Origin: Sarcocystis neurona
Taxonomy: Eukaryota > Apicomplexa > Conoidasida > Eucoccidiorida > Sarcocystidae
Length of the DNA stretch: 64,000 nucleotides
Assembly (NCBI GenBank): GCA_000727475.1
Contig: KL647333.1
Location: 1-64,000, forward strand
Direction: 5' to 3'
Below the pieces are notes generated by a model. It saw nothing but the letters and a program-made list of their open reading frames with translations, ran no database searches and was not told where the DNA came from. The translations under genes and the position numbers were made by a program. Positions 58,201 to 63,693 of the stretch are shown one piece after another. Numbering within the stretch: the first letter of the stretch is position 1; each line of letters opens with the position of its first letter.

Positions 58201-59812
58201 AGACCTAGAGTCGCAACTTCGTGGACTACGTCTTTGTTGGCCAGGATGCGTTTTAATGTCTCCGGTTAGCAACTGTAACGATGGTGCCCCACAATGCAAT
58301 CCCACGCGCAATGGCGGAGAAACGCGGTGAAGTTCAAGCTGTCAACTCATTACTCGTCACAACGTACAGAAAGTGGCTTGCCACGCGTAGCCAGTGTCAC
58401 AGCTCCACGGCCCAGTTGCGGTCCTTGAGGCGCAAATCTGAATGCCTCACCGCTGGACTGCCAGAGTGCAGCCGTAAGGCTTGTCCTTTCTCGTCCTTTA
58501 ATATATTTTTTCTTTTTTCTGTCCCCCGTTGATATACCTTCACAACGCACACAGGTAGTTACACAAAAGCCTCTCGGTATTCCAGTGGCAATCCGAAGCC
58601 CGGCAGCCATATGAGTGTAGTCACACCACCTTGCGGGGCTCTGGCAAGAGGTACCGCTTTATAGTAAATAAAGAAGAAACCTCCCCAATCTTGTGGGCAA
58701 GTAAGGCAAAACGTAAAACAGTGTTCTGCAAATCTAGGCTGGCACGCATTCAAGCAACATAACGGGCACTCTAGACTTTCTCGTTGTGTATCGTTTTCTG
58801 TTCAACTGCTCTTATCTGCCTACAGTGGCGAAGTCGGTGATCTGTGTCACACCATTTCTCGTTGGACCTTTGGTCACTCCTCTTCCATTAGCGTGGAGCC
58901 GCTATTACACGTTTCAACCCCCAAGATCGACATTTCAGCGTGTTTACATGTCAGTGGTGGAGGTTTGCATCCTTTACGCTAGGACCGTTTGCCGTAAAAG
59001 AGATGTTCGTACGATTTTCAAGGCCCTGTGGCCACTGCGGCTTCATTTTCGGCTGGTCCTCATGCCACATGTTCTCAACGCCCTGCGACCATTGGTAGTT
59101 CGTATGCGGCTTGTCCCCTCAAATAATCGTTCACTCTCTTCCCGTCTGAAAGGACACTGCGAGTGGGCGCGCAAGAATTTGTGAGCGCCTTGTTTTCTCC
59201 CAGAATGATAAGACAGAGAGTTGACCCTCGTTGATATGCTACGCGTCCATGCTGTAGGAGTACTCTCAAAAGCGCGGAGCGTTCCGACGGTGCTCCTTCC
59301 AGGTGTCTTCCCTTCTGTATTGTCGTTTGACAGAGTTTGGGTTGGACTTAACCGATTTCAGGCTCACGACCTGAAACCGCTTCAAGCCTTGCACTGTATC
59401 GTGCAGAGGCTGGCAGCCGATTCTCTACGATGACCTGACCAATCGATTCCTGCCAGGGGAATGAGGCCAAGGGTGGTCGCATCGATTTGTCTCCACCTTC
59501 ACACCCAGCGTCATACTGCGTCGAGCTCAACCAGAAGATACGACGTACTGGAAGTTGAAAAAGGGGTATTCTGATCTTTCTCGCGGTACACGGAACCACT
59601 GGTTAAACATACGGTATGGGCCTATCACTAATCTCTCCGTAAAGTCTTGGCCATTTCTTAGTACGAAACAATTCACCAAGCGTGTATGGTTCAGCATTAC
59701 TGCAGAACCTCATTTGTACAACTACGTTAGAGTAAGACAGCAAAGCAAGTCATTTTCCTGGCCTCTCGCATCTGTTGTAACCCTACTCTATTTCGTGCCA
59801 TCACCTCAATGA
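3929..59812 (+). CDS. Candidate gp210/NUP210-like nucleoporin gene (multi-exon locus)
   Basis: This entry spans a proposed gene whose separate exons are listed individually. gp210/NUP210 is a membrane nucleoporin whose large lumenal part is made of Ig-like repeats, followed by one membrane segment and a short tail. Blocks recalled from vertebrate NUP210 appear here in the same order: a hydrophobic N-terminal segment (3.9 kb), the SSEIAAL block (5.2 kb), the TT..LQILC..ADIL block (5.7 kb), the LRLES block (7.3 kb), G..RPWLLEKARF (9.1 kb), APP (11.9 kb), a FYDGE block (56.0 kb) and IRYGP..NLSVKS plus SFSWP (59.6 kb). Colinearity is the best argument; each single match is weak. A 23-kb decayed repeat array lies between the 11.9 and 56 kb blocks and would be intronic. 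The membrane segment is not located. Two unrelated genes flanking the array is the main alternative. Confidence 0.4.
5145..5270 (+). CDS. Candidate gp210-like exon, SSEIAAL block
   Basis: An excellent acceptor (TTTTTCTTCCGGTCTCACTAG) ends at 5144 and a GTAAAG donor begins at 5271. One frame is open throughout and reads a protein-like segment with NSTTLQLASSEIAALNVSQW in the middle. The S..EIAAL pattern resembles the block near the N-terminus of NUP210 where a W/L-STRPEVASIEP type sequence lies; that comparison is from memory. The opposite strand is open for about 140 codons here (5119-5550), a competing reading without comparable splice signals. Confidence 0.4.
5655..5834 (+). CDS. Candidate gp210-like exon, TT..LQILC block
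   Basis: The acceptor CCGTTCACAG ends at 5654 and a moderate donor (GTAGCG) lies at 5835. The frame encodes CPADTTTLQILCSGWTADIL, then a segment with NIQDL and a final GIASIACVGN. Spacing of TT, L.C, D-I/L and N/D-IQ agrees with the NUP210 region TTGQVLRCDAIVDLIHDIQ that follows the block matched at 5.2 kb, so order and distance fit. Two cysteines about 50 residues apart would suit an Ig-like domain. The minus strand lacks one continuous frame here. Confidence 0.4.
6922..7148 (+). CDS. Candidate exon, unidentified, in gp210-like region
   Basis: After an acceptor-like ACCACAAAAG (ends 6901) the frame is open to 7148 with protein-like composition: acidic and hydrophobic residues alternate (VREDTSYRDISLLELQDVSA). 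No strong donor was found; possible ones lie near 7125. It sits between stronger gp210-like exons and has the same orientation, which is the only reason to connect it. No specific NUP210 block is matched. Boundaries are approximate. Confidence 0.28.
7245..7482 (+). CDS. Candidate gp210-like exon, LRLES block
   Basis: The acceptor GGATTAGATTGCAG ends at 7244. The frame then stays open for 79 codons to a stop at 7482, with MLRLESLAQSQITVVPRRRI in the middle. This resembles the NUP210 region VRLLILENILLNPAYDVYL, where a new Ig-like repeat begins after a hydrophobic LxLE motif; the likeness is by eye. Four cysteines are present. The donor is unclear (a GTAACA near 7480). A second open frame follows at 7502-7687 and may be a separate exon or chance. 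Confidence 0.33.
8355..8392. repeat. 11-bp inverted repeat
   Basis: AACGTGTCGTT (8355-8365) and AACGACACGTT (8382-8392) are perfect inverted repeats around a 16-base loop. Confidence 0.9.
8515..8753 (+). CDS. Candidate exon ending at strong donor GTAAGG
   Basis: A frame open from about 8519 ends exactly at AGAGTCG|GTAAGG (8752/8753), a strong donor. The translation contains STLVKFVLHASFTFSEAARS and RIQRAAKMFLPRV, protein-like but not recognised. An overlapping + frame (8476-8742) and a minus frame (8557-8901) are also open, so the frame is uncertain; the donor favours this one. It lies 350 bases before the RPW exon. Confidence 0.3.
8875..9022. repeat. 74-bp tandem duplication, two copies
   Basis: Positions 8875-8948 and 8949-9022 are two head-to-tail copies of a 74-base sequence differing at five positions (about 93% identical). 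Each begins CTTSATGAGA and ends CTGCTAATTAC. The duplication lies directly before the acceptor of the RPW exon at 9110, so it falls in the presumed preceding intron. Confidence 0.97.
9110..9437 (+). CDS. Candidate gp210-like exon with G..RPW signature
   Basis: The acceptor ATATTCGATTTTAG ends at 9109. From 9111 one frame is open for 108 codons with convincing composition. Near its start it reads IRLFPDGHSRPWLLEKARFL; NUP210 family members have a G-G-P-x-P-W block at the same type of position (human, from memory, LFEGGPRPWILEPSKFF). Shared residues are L-F, G, R-P-W, L-E and F. Downstream are alternating hydrophobic segments and three cysteines. A donor CTGG|GTAAAA at 9331 would end the exon early; otherwise it runs to the stop. 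This is the best single piece of evidence for the gp210 assignment. Confidence 0.5.
9440..11900. other. No assignable gene; likely intronic
   Basis: Both strands carry only frames below about 105 codons with random-looking composition (10144-10458 minus, 10576-10918 plus). A short tandem repeat lies at 11187-11230. Nothing else is recognised. Confidence 0.5.
11187..11230. repeat. 22-bp tandem repeat, two copies
   Basis: TGTGCTCTATGAGAAAT occurs at 11189 and again at 11211, a period of 22 bases. Seen directly. Confidence 0.95.
11904..11998 (+). CDS. Candidate short gp210-like exon, APP block
   Basis: The acceptor GGATTTTCGCAG ends at 11903; a donor-like AGG|GTATCG lies at 11999. In the phase that continues to 12061 the exon reads GAPPPNMRATKGHDYALSVE and ends near TVSCR. 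NUP210 has a CAPPSRL...MSC segment after the RPW domain, so both content and order fit weakly. The region before the acceptor (11733-11900) also has a protein-like + frame containing SIFELEDDTVVEMAAP, which may be a separate exon or the true reading. Confidence 0.33.
12080..14780. other. No assignable gene
   Basis: Frames up to 165 codons occur (14091-14588, plus) but their composition is rich in R, S, C, H and L and looks random, and splice signals are weak. Frames at 13125-13469 (minus) and 13048-13419 (plus) oppose each other. Probably intronic. Confidence 0.45.
14791..15010 (+). CDS. Candidate extracellular/lumenal-type exon, unidentified
   Basis: After CATCAGTTCAG (ends 14790) the frame reads a segment with LSELKVEIRMHPDKILK, then SVSITCTSLTGGAL and FTVVPSTALEVF. 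It has two cysteines about 30 residues apart with beta-strand-like alternation, as in an Ig fold. It fits a repeat of a gp210-like lumenal protein but no block is specifically matched. The donor is unclear and the right end approximate; the frame is open to 15089. Confidence 0.35.
15894..16112 (-). CDS. Possible minus-strand exon, unidentified
   Basis: The minus frame is open for 72 codons with protein-like composition (VDFAHLEKISVKDAKSSTTA, SFLLVLFGVHCK) and ends at a stop. No ATG starts it and no strong acceptor was found. It could be part of a nested minus gene or chance. The + strand here offers only short frames. Confidence 0.22.
   Translation of the reverse strand: MSCASWLIQRVDFAHLEKISVKDAKSSTTAHGHAAEEVLCQGKSEKSPPSESFLLVLFGVHCKSMQERFRRW
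16873..17038 (+). CDS. Candidate exon with good donor
   Basis: The acceptor CATCTCCTTAG ends at 16872 and the donor GCACG|GTGAGA begins at 17039. The frame between them is open and protein-like: FLEPNLLVISDTVGAPTCVT, then YPNGTRIKLAGTTP and a second cysteine. The two cysteines and the beta-rich pattern suit a lumenal or extracellular Ig-like domain. No specific family match; + orientation agrees with the gp210-like exons. Confidence 0.4.
17284..17490. other. Exon-like sequence, strand unresolved
   Basis: The + strand has one of the best acceptors in the window, CCATTTTTTTCTTTTCCTTTTCAG ending at 17283, followed by 26-37 open codons in two frames. The minus strand across the same bases (17257-17487) is open and reads protein-like sequence (VRYPEPVPMAGEYLTLQK, SVYVNPFNLWNFGKG) up to a possible donor (CCG|GTGAAG). 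Only one is likely to be real; the acceptor favours + and the composition favours minus. A further minus frame at 17702-17962 ends at GAGG|GTATGA. Confidence 0.3.
18320..18479 (+). CDS. Candidate exon with strong splice sites
   Basis: The acceptor CGTGTTTCTGCCCACACAG ends at 18319 and the donor CTGCA|GTAAGG begins at 18480. Starting directly in frame, the exon reads PLISRGVHIVEHEASYIPAT and continues through LKALTHDFAPLLCLFSDF to TTTC. Composition is convincing and the frame stays open beyond the donor to 18607. No family is recognised; + orientation agrees with neighbouring candidates. Confidence 0.42.
18610..22260. other. No assignable gene; isolated splice signals
   Basis: A + acceptor AACTGTATTCTCTGCAG ends at 21229 with a donor GTGAGC at 21284, enclosing a possible 54-base micro-exon. 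A + frame at 20051-20190 carries LGERAFLLDGF, similar to a minus frame at 2.4 kb. A + frame at 19514-19735 is protein-like without clear splice sites. The rest shows nothing. Confidence 0.35.
20197..20240. repeat. (TA)n microsatellite
   Basis: About 12 uninterrupted TA units preceded by CTATACACA and followed by TTATTTTATATGTATG. Direct observation. Confidence 0.97.
22267..22470 (+). CDS. Candidate start exon or internal exon, unidentified
   Basis: An ATG at 22267 opens a frame that begins MFKQYLRPPKETDDYPLLHR and is open for 140 codons to 22689. The first about 65 codons have convincing helical, charged composition (RARLIQECFSLYSAAQYLK); the part after about 22470 is basic and serine-rich and looks like read-through. 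An opposing minus frame (22093-22464) is rich in C, S and R. No family is recognised. It is the last protein-like frame before the degenerate array. Confidence 0.3.
23120..27120. repeat. Array unit 1 (most diverged)
   Basis: Blocks gamma (about 23120-23330), alpha (24390-24720), beta (25590-25660) and epsilon (25870-25990) are recognisable, with many substitutions against the other units. Upstream of beta on the minus strand is a hydrophobic stretch followed by GNDTTGGG, matching PADETTGG in unit 4, so a signal peptide-like start may once have been read from that strand. No intact gene. Confidence 0.7.
23861..23882. repeat. 9-bp inverted repeat hairpin
   Basis: TCAGCGCTC (23861-23869) and GAGCGCTGA (23874-23882) flank a 4-base loop CGCT. 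It lies inside array unit 1. Confidence 0.9.
27121..29740. repeat. Array unit 2, beta block missing
   Basis: delta (27230-27490) and alpha (28200-28520) are clear. The stretch after alpha (28.7-29.05 kb) matches the same part of units 1, 4 and 5. beta and most of epsilon are absent: sequence jumps to a block at 29.2-29.45 kb shared with 40.2 and 42.8 kb. Minus-strand translation of that block reads SEQEFHFPERRAWAHADC, then a stop. Probably a deletion within the unit. Confidence 0.65.
29741..33480. repeat. Array unit 3
   Basis: alpha (31205-31450), beta (32365-32400) and a diverged epsilon (about 32600-32760) are present; a minus-strand segment at 30.70-31.05 kb (SLEKADDSASAKVIECEVS) matches one at 40.65-40.78 kb. 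A 29-base imperfect palindrome at 31666-31694 is private to this unit. Open frames are short and on different strands; no intact gene. Confidence 0.65.
31666..31694. repeat. Imperfect 29-base palindrome
   Basis: CAGACAGGTCACC (31666-31678) and GGTAACCTGTCTG (31682-31694) are inverted repeats with one mismatch around a 3-base centre (CAT). Flanks at 31635-31660 and 31695-31715 extend the dyad weakly (GAGGCCAGG..GCAC and GTGCG..GACCTC). Confidence 0.9.
33500..34411. repeat. Recent duplication, copy A (of 37139-38021)
   Basis: About 900 bases match 37139-38021 with few substitutions, far closer than any other pair of units. It starts at CGGCCGGC and fades near GAGTCTCGAC. Substitutions are spread over all positions of the candidate reading frames I checked, and copy B has a stop in a frame open here, so no coding constraint is visible. 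Confidence 0.95.
36040..36110 (-). promoter_or_regulatory. Conserved beta block, possible 5' element of array genes
   Basis: A 40-60 base element is the most conserved part of the array and is found six times (here and near 25.60, 32.37, 39.74, 42.33 and 44.99 kb). Read on the minus strand it contains TGCTGCCCATCGAAAAGGAG or close variants, then GTGTGTCAAGA. It lies just upstream of the signal peptide-like frame of unit 4 on that strand. A promoter or 5' untranslated element is one reading; a conserved codon block is another. Confidence 0.25.
37139..38021. repeat. Recent duplication, copy B (of 33500-34411)
   Basis: Mate of 33500-34411. It lacks about 50 bases present near 33775-33830 and carries an extra 24 bases by internal tandem duplication. 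Otherwise aligned base for base. Confidence 0.95.
37641..37685. repeat. 24-bp tandem duplication inside copy B
   Basis: The 20-base sequence GCTCTACTTAGGAGCTGCAT starts at 37641 and again at 37665; copy A has it once (as a diverged CTCCACTTAGGAGCTGCGTC at about 34053). The duplication is therefore younger than the copy A/B split. Confidence 0.95.
40141..42960. repeat. Array unit 6, short form
   Basis: alpha (41180-41430), beta (42325-42365) and epsilon (42560-42720) are clear, but gamma and delta are not found, which accounts for the 2.6-kb spacing. On the + strand epsilon lies in a 146-codon frame (42508-42948) reading KPENDAVRFSCAVILPRNAL, then LSPVQGFTV. This resembles the first strands and core cysteine of a SAG/SRS domain. 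A following + frame (42735-43061) reads SVDPGAATRETEYPF and SACTAVAEAAVS, the pattern expected at the end of such a domain. Confidence 0.7.
43506..44600 (-). pseudogene. 364-codon open frame over array unit 7, longest in window
   Basis: The minus strand is open from just after a stop at 44598-44600 to a stop at 43506, with no ATG near its left end. It contains a cysteine-rich segment (MMLEDPCPTCMA) also present in a copy at 45834-46184, and CESMVLYWRRWGEIRW, which aligns to alpha-block sequences of other units (KMVLHGCRSGRGRW in unit 4). Tryptophan and cysteine are unusually frequent. On the + strand 44086-44502 is open for 138 codons with equally protein-like sequence (LTAIQVGHGSSNIICVPPPW), suggesting an SRS-like strand pattern. 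Coding strand undecided; likely a relic of an array gene. Confidence 0.35.
44857..44960. repeat. (TA)n and TACATG-type microsatellite
   Basis: ACATATATGTACATG, then ATATACATATATATATATAT and TTATATATGTGCATC. It lies directly before the beta block of unit 7. Confidence 0.95.
45979..46150. repeat. Repeat of 44281-44450
   Basis: About 170 bases beginning CCGCCATACAAGTGGG recur from 44281-44450 with about 16 differences. In both candidate reading frames (one on each strand) the wobble bases coincide, and about 6 of 10 differences in the best-aligned part fall there. That hints at past coding constraint but does not tell the strand. The + frame here has a stop where the other copy has W. Confidence 0.9.
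46706..46928 (+). CDS. Candidate exon with perfect donor GTAAGT
   Basis: The acceptor CTATCACTTGAACCAG ends at 46705 and the donor GACAAC|GTAAGT begins at 46929. The phase-0 frame from 46706 reads DQGRCRLRLAFDLIHASDSE, then FWFSVPIESYTFGDTACQNF, ending with CKPVIQLRQ. Composition, four cysteines and beta-strand pattern suit a lumenal domain, in line with the gp210-like gene, though no block is matched. A minus frame of 256 codons (46793-47563) overlaps but is rich in C, R and H and lacks splice signals. Confidence 0.45.
47638..47902 (+). CDS. Candidate exon, unidentified
   Basis: The acceptor TATTATATCCTTAG ends at 47637, where it coincides with an in-frame TAG, so the open frame begins exactly at the splice site. 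It reads INVRRIVFEVSSPIWCPLRD and SGITQFIHTTVWMGHAHFDS, protein-like, ending near a weak donor (GCA|GTGACA). Sequence upstream in the same frame (47455-47634) is also protein-like. No family is recognised. Confidence 0.35.
48212..48446 (+). CDS. Candidate exon with excellent acceptor
   Basis: The acceptor GGCTTTTTCTTTACCGCGTACAG ends at 48211. The frame reads RILTPATVTNLREAIFFTRR and, after a basic middle part, SIVILYPGDHAATGIHITR, ending at a possible donor CACG|GTGGCT (48447). A strand beginning V/R-ILTP with a later V-x-L-Y-P-G repeat is typical of the start and end of Ig-like/BID2-type repeats found in gp210, which is the only basis for linking it. The three basic residues AERRK in the centre are unusual for a lumenal loop. 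Confidence 0.4.
49440..49640 (+). CDS. Possible exon, unidentified
   Basis: An open + frame reads SSRATQCLLTVTKPEYTWSL and CQKDLYFVKIFDVF before a stop; a donor-like GTGAAA lies at 49638. The YTW core suits an Ig-like strand. The acceptor is unclear. Weak evidence. Confidence 0.25.
49680..55880. other. Scattered exon-like frames, none assignable
   Basis: Protein-like stretches occur on + at 51376-51600 (NDEATTRTLGLLPSATLGDG), 52067-52344 and 52547-53071 (174 codons, serine- and cysteine-rich), and on minus at 51180-51461. Splice signals are weak or conflicting. An 18-base tandem repeat lies at 52459-52492. Between 49.7 and 51.2 kb, and 53.1 and 55.5 kb, nothing is recognised. Confidence 0.35.
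52459..52492. repeat. 18-bp tandem repeat, two copies
   Basis: CCTTCGGCTTTCAC occurs at 52461 and 52479, a period of 18 bases. Direct observation. Confidence 0.95.
55935..56127 (+). CDS. Candidate gp210-like exon, FYDGE block
   Basis: An AG following CTCT (CTCTAG, ends 55922) or a nearby acceptor opens a frame reading MRVNTLDRISFQATIAFYDG, then ELSEIEESFFSL and a cysteine-rich end; a donor CACAA|GTGAAG lies at 56128. Late NUP210 repeats have a VPLG..VTFTVHFHDNSG segment, with the same alternation, T, F and D placed alike. The order relative to the RPW and C-terminal blocks is correct. The likeness is short and from memory. Confidence 0.4.
56150..58780. other. No assignable gene
   Basis: Two similar minus-strand segments occur: around 56270-56360 and 57000-57110 both contain GCCC.CGAGTGCTGAA.AGACTTG and GAGTCTGTTTCGGACAA, a diverged duplication about 730 bases apart. 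No exon with convincing splice sites was found. Confidence 0.5.
56272..57100. repeat. Diverged direct duplication, copies about 730 bp apart
   Basis: About 90 bases around 56272-56365 and 56998-57090 align well: AGTTT-TC(A)AGCGCCC/GAGCCC, GTGAGTGCTGAA or CGAGTGCTGAA, AGACTTGT, CCCAC, GCGAGTCTGTTTCGGACAA and GGAGC.CCAC. Seen directly; function unknown. Confidence 0.85.
58786..59180 (+). CDS. Possible exon, unidentified
   Basis: The + frame is open for 132 codons with hydrophobic early sequence (SVICVTPFLVGPLVTPLPLA) and basic later sequence. An acceptor candidate CTGCCTACAG ends near 58825. It precedes the C-terminal-like exon and could encode a late repeat, but the later arginine-rich part looks like read-through. 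A further + frame (59221-59433) follows. Confidence 0.28.
59465..59809 (+). CDS. Candidate gp210-like C-terminal exon
   Basis: One + frame is open for 115 codons. It contains NHWLNIRYGPITNLSVKS, then FSITAEPHLYNYVRV and QQSKSFSWPLASVVT before the stop. The last lumenal domain of NUP210 has SEIRVFGAPEVLENLEVKS followed by KEKSFGWPSFITYTV (human, from memory): I-R, G-P/A-P, N-L-x-V-K-S and K-S-F-x-W-P agree in order, which is the second strong indication of gp210. A donor GTT|GTAACC near 59778 may end the exon before the stop. The membrane segment expected next was not found with confidence. Confidence 0.48.
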
Positions 59813-59834
59813 AAAGTCCTTGGCGCCGACATGA

Positions 59835-62800
59835 AGCCGGCGACGGAAACAGAGACGACATGAGACACACGCGTGAACCTTAAAACGAAAACAGAGCAGA
59901 AAGGTAGGCTCAAACGTGACGTACAATTGTTCACGTTGCTGTTCACCTAGCTGTGTAGTTGCACGACACGCGCTACGCATCCCAGCACAATAATTTCAGT
60001 CTGGTTTGTTGAGGGGAGGCGCAGTATGATTCGGCCGGAGAGCGAGAAAGAATCGCTGTAGCACCGGCACTGCTGCGAGAATCCCGGGCACTCTGTTTCA
60101 GCAGTAGGCACGCTGCCTTGTAGTGTCTGTAGAATCTCACACTCTCGCTTGTCAGTCCACACAAACGACGTCTTTGTGCCAGGGTGGATAGCCACACTCT
60201 CTGCTGAGACGCTCCGTCAGCTTCACGGATGTAGAGAGTGAAGTACGCTGACAACTGCCGTCGCGGCTATGTAGGATTGCACGGACAGCTGCCGCTGCAG
60301 CAAGAAGGAGTGAGCCGCTGCAGCAAAAATTCTGCCAGTTTTTACGTCTTCGGCGATCTCCAGCAGGGGGGTCGTCTAACCCGGTTCAGACACAGCAAAA
60401 GAGGGAATGCAAACACTAACGTGTATTCGGATAGTTCGATATGCTTACGCATGGATTTACACTTTCCACTTATAACGATATGGCGCTTTTTTCCCTTCAA
60501 CCCGCTTTGGACTTTCAGCAGAGTTCACATCCTCCTGCTTCCTCACAAGGCAGAATGCATATTCGTATGCACACGTGTACATGAATGTAGGCACACGTAT
60601 ACATGAATGTGTGCCCACGCATACATGAATGTGTGTCCACGCACGCACACATGCATGCGTGTGTATGCTGCTGGATTCCCACGGTACCTTCTCGAGGTCA
60701 ACTCCAGGTGGCTACATCCATTGCTGACTCCATTCGAACAAACATAGACCAGACATCCTCTCCATGTACTAACAGCTGCAACCCCGAGTGTTCACGAGAC
60801 TCTCCTCAGCACTCTTTCATATTACAACATGAAGCAGAAAACGGTCGCAGGCACTTCAGCAGCCAGGTTTGATGTCTTTGCAGTGCCGGCTTCCTAGACG
60901 TCACTCTCGGCGGAACGCACCTGTCCAGGAGACTTCCACGCTTTAAGTCATCTGGCAGAGAATCCAGCTAGAAATCGACAACGTGGCTCGTAAGTCGTCT
61001 TGTGAAGCCCGGATTTCCTGTTCAGTTCAGCTGCTACATGCTGCCTTGCTGCGCCTCTACTAATTTTTTCTAGACTCCCAGGAGGTGAGAGGGAAGCACT
61101 CTCCACAGTGAACTTACGTGCTACAGGGGCTGTCGGCGAAAGTCCCTGTCTTGTTTACGCGTGAGCCTGCAGCAAGTCCCTGCCCATGTGCTGTTTCTGC
61201 GAAAGATAATTTTTTCTGCAGGCGTACACTTGTTGCTCCTGGGTATACCTTGAATGGAAATACATTTGTTTCAAAAGGCCCCAGCATCTCATGCTCACGG
61301 AAATCCTCGCGTCCCCTCTACCCTTGAGTCATAAGTACATCCCAGAGCTAACAATTATAAGCGTCTTTTTAACCCTCGCGTAGAGCGAGGCGTGTCAATT
61401 AAACGTAAAGTTCACAAGAGGAATCCCAGAGTACTCACGAGAAAACGAACAACCCCAGAGGTCAGCCTGAGCGTGCGAACTCCTGCATCTCGTGTAGAGC
61501 GGGTAGTAGCACTGTTCGATTTTACAGGCGCACAACAAGTCTTTAACAAGGACTAGTCCCTTGGCTCCGAGCAGTTTTCACGATCCACACGGAGCCCCAG
61601 ACTCAACCACTCCACCAGTCCCCAAGCGCCGCTTCCAGTCAGATGAGCGTGGGGCTGGTACACTGTGTTTGCTCAACCCTGACACCTACAGCGACCACGA
61701 GCTCTAAAGCTAGAAATGCCTGTGTACCTCACGAGTCTACGCACGGGCAGCCGCCAACGTCTCAATTCTACGAAAAGAGGTGCCACGAGGCCATCACTGG
61801 TTCTTGAGGACAGGTTTTCTGCCGACCACGACGGTCAATGTAGTTATCCGACACCAGACCTCCATACGGCAGAGCAGCAACAGACTCCAGGGCACCCAGC
61901 ACTTCGACCTGCAGGAGGGTTGCAAAAAAAATCCAGCATTCAATGGTGCCAATATGGGCCAACATTGCCCAATATCGACAACTATTTCAAAACATCCTTC
62001 GATAAGCGAAGCGCTACGCTGTCCCGAAGTGTCTGGATTTGCAACCACTTTGTAGCCAGTACCGTGTGTGTGTCAGGCTATACCTGACCGAAGGCTTGCC
62101 GAAACTTGACGTGAAAGCTTCTCTTCTAGAACAGCTCACCACTTATTCTGCCACTGTCACCCCGTGCGCTTCAGGGCATGTGCGATGTTCTTGTCATGTC
62201 CTTTACGATACGCTGCCCTGCGACCGCCCGCGTTAATCGGTTTGCAGTTGTTTCCCGCTTACTTTCCTTCACCCTGCAGCACACAGTGTACTCACGAGTG
62301 AAAAAGAGTCTAGCTCTTAGCAGGTGCGCAGTGTCCTCGTGTCCAAGAGCAACGCTTGTGCACTGTATGCAGGTATGTGTGTGTGTTTTTGCTGCGTTTG
62401 CGCATCTCTTGCAACATAGCAAGCTCCTGCAGCGCCGAGCTGATTCTGCACGTATCACACCATAGGTTTTTAGAGTAGGAGCATCACCTGCGAGACGTCA
62501 GTTTGAACCACTGCATTTCAGAGGCTCCCAGATCAGGGATGACCTTTTGAACAATTGAATTCGGCATGCACATAGAGGGACACTCCTTTCTATTTTCCCG
62601 CCCCTCAATCACTGGCCGAGGGTGCCTTTATTCGACAGCGTTCGCGGCGCAGCTCTTTGACAGTGAATAGAAGCAAACCTCCGCGTAGCATCGTCGCACC
62701 CTCTGATTCCTCTCAAAGCCAATGCAACAGGGAAAGCTTATTAAGCTCGACGAGAATTGTCTCGACAGAACTGCTGCGTCTGCTTAAAAAGCACGTCTTT

Positions 62801-62900
62801 CTGCGCACTGCAGTCTAGGCCTCCTCGACTGTCCAGAAATCAGATTGATCGGGGAGGAGGTGAGCTTTTATAACTAATCGTCCACCTCTCCGTAGCACTG
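59835..62900. other. Unassigned; possible downstream exons
   Basis: Protein-like + frames occur at 60400-60560 (a hydrophobic run LHFPLITIWRFFPFNPLWTF that could be a membrane segment), 61118-61327 and 61716-62087. A minus frame at 61794-62048 opposes the last. None has convincing splice sites. If the gp210 model is right, its membrane segment and tail should be here. Confidence 0.3.
60569..60662. repeat. 22-bp minisatellite, about four copies
   Basis: TACATGAATG recurs at 60578, 60600 and 60622 (period 22) within units of the type CACACGTATACATGAATGTGTG, ending in a diverged unit with ACATGCATGC. This TACATG/TGCATGC flavour is common in Toxoplasma-type intergenic DNA. Confidence 0.93.
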
Positions 62901-62951
62901 TAAAACTGCGAATATTGTGTTGTGCGATACAAGCCAGTACTCGCGTTTCAG

Positions 62952-63132
62952 CTCCACAGCCACGCAGACAGATGGTCTATCTTCCTTTCTTTGTCCCGTC
63001 CATATTCTTGGCCTCTCGACGGTCTTTCAAACCTTCCCCGGTGCTACCTTGTGCACAGGGTCCTGCCTGAGTGACAGTTTCAAAGGCGTCATAGAAAGCG
63101 TACCGGAAGGCACGTTTACAGAGGGCCACAGA
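62952..63132 (+). CDS. Candidate exon, unidentified
   Basis: The acceptor TACTCGCGTTTCAG ends at 62951 and a donor CACAGA|GTAACG lies at 63133. The open frame reads LSSFLCPVHILGLSTVFQTF, then GATLCTGSCLSDSFKGVIES and VPEGTFTEGH. Four cysteines and strand-like alternation suggest an extracellular or lumenal domain. It could be a late part of the gp210-like gene or a new gene. Confidence 0.33.
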
Positions 63133-63394
63133 GTAACGTAGGACGCTGTCTGCCGCGTCAGCGAGCGAAATCCCTTTGCGACTTCCGCGTCCCCCCGTGT
63201 TCCACCGTAAGTAAGTATCACTAAAGTCACAAACTGTGATACGTTAGAGTGGGCCTTGTCCGAGAACATATTCGCTCTGTTGCCGCTTTCAAAAGATCCA
63301 TGCATGTTTATACAAGGTCGCCTCTTAGGTGCAGTCACAACGTTATCCCGTCGCGTATATACATTGCATCACGTAGATCCTCTGCGTTGTCTAA

Positions 63395-63693
63395 GGGGAC
63401 GCAGCACTGTGTTTCACGCGATTGAATATCGTGGTGACGGTTCATCGCACGAAGGGCCTTTTCCTATCCCATTCAAATTTGTTTTGCTCTATGGAATGCG
63501 AGCTGCATCTCAGGTGTACACTCTATCAGTGCTGCGAGCTTCTGTGCGACCCTGAAGTCCCCCTAGACATTCTGGAATCACGTATTCACTGTAGCAGTCC
63601 GCTTGAAGTGGCGCACGCTGCTGCCCGCCCTGTGTCTACAAGCGCAATTCAGGAACTGCATGGGATGTACCCTGCCTTACCGTTGACGATATG
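63395..63693 (+). CDS. Candidate cysteine-rich terminal exon
   Basis: After CGCAG-type acceptors near 63402 the frame is open to a stop at 63693. It has a dense cysteine cluster (CSMECELHLRCTLYQCCELL) then EVPLDILESRIHC and an alanine-rich end. The LHLRC..YQC spacing recalls, loosely, the core of zona pellucida-type domains, but no such domain is expected in this group and the match is short. An alternative + frame (63256-63555) is open over the same bases, so the frame is not certain. Confidence 0.3.
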
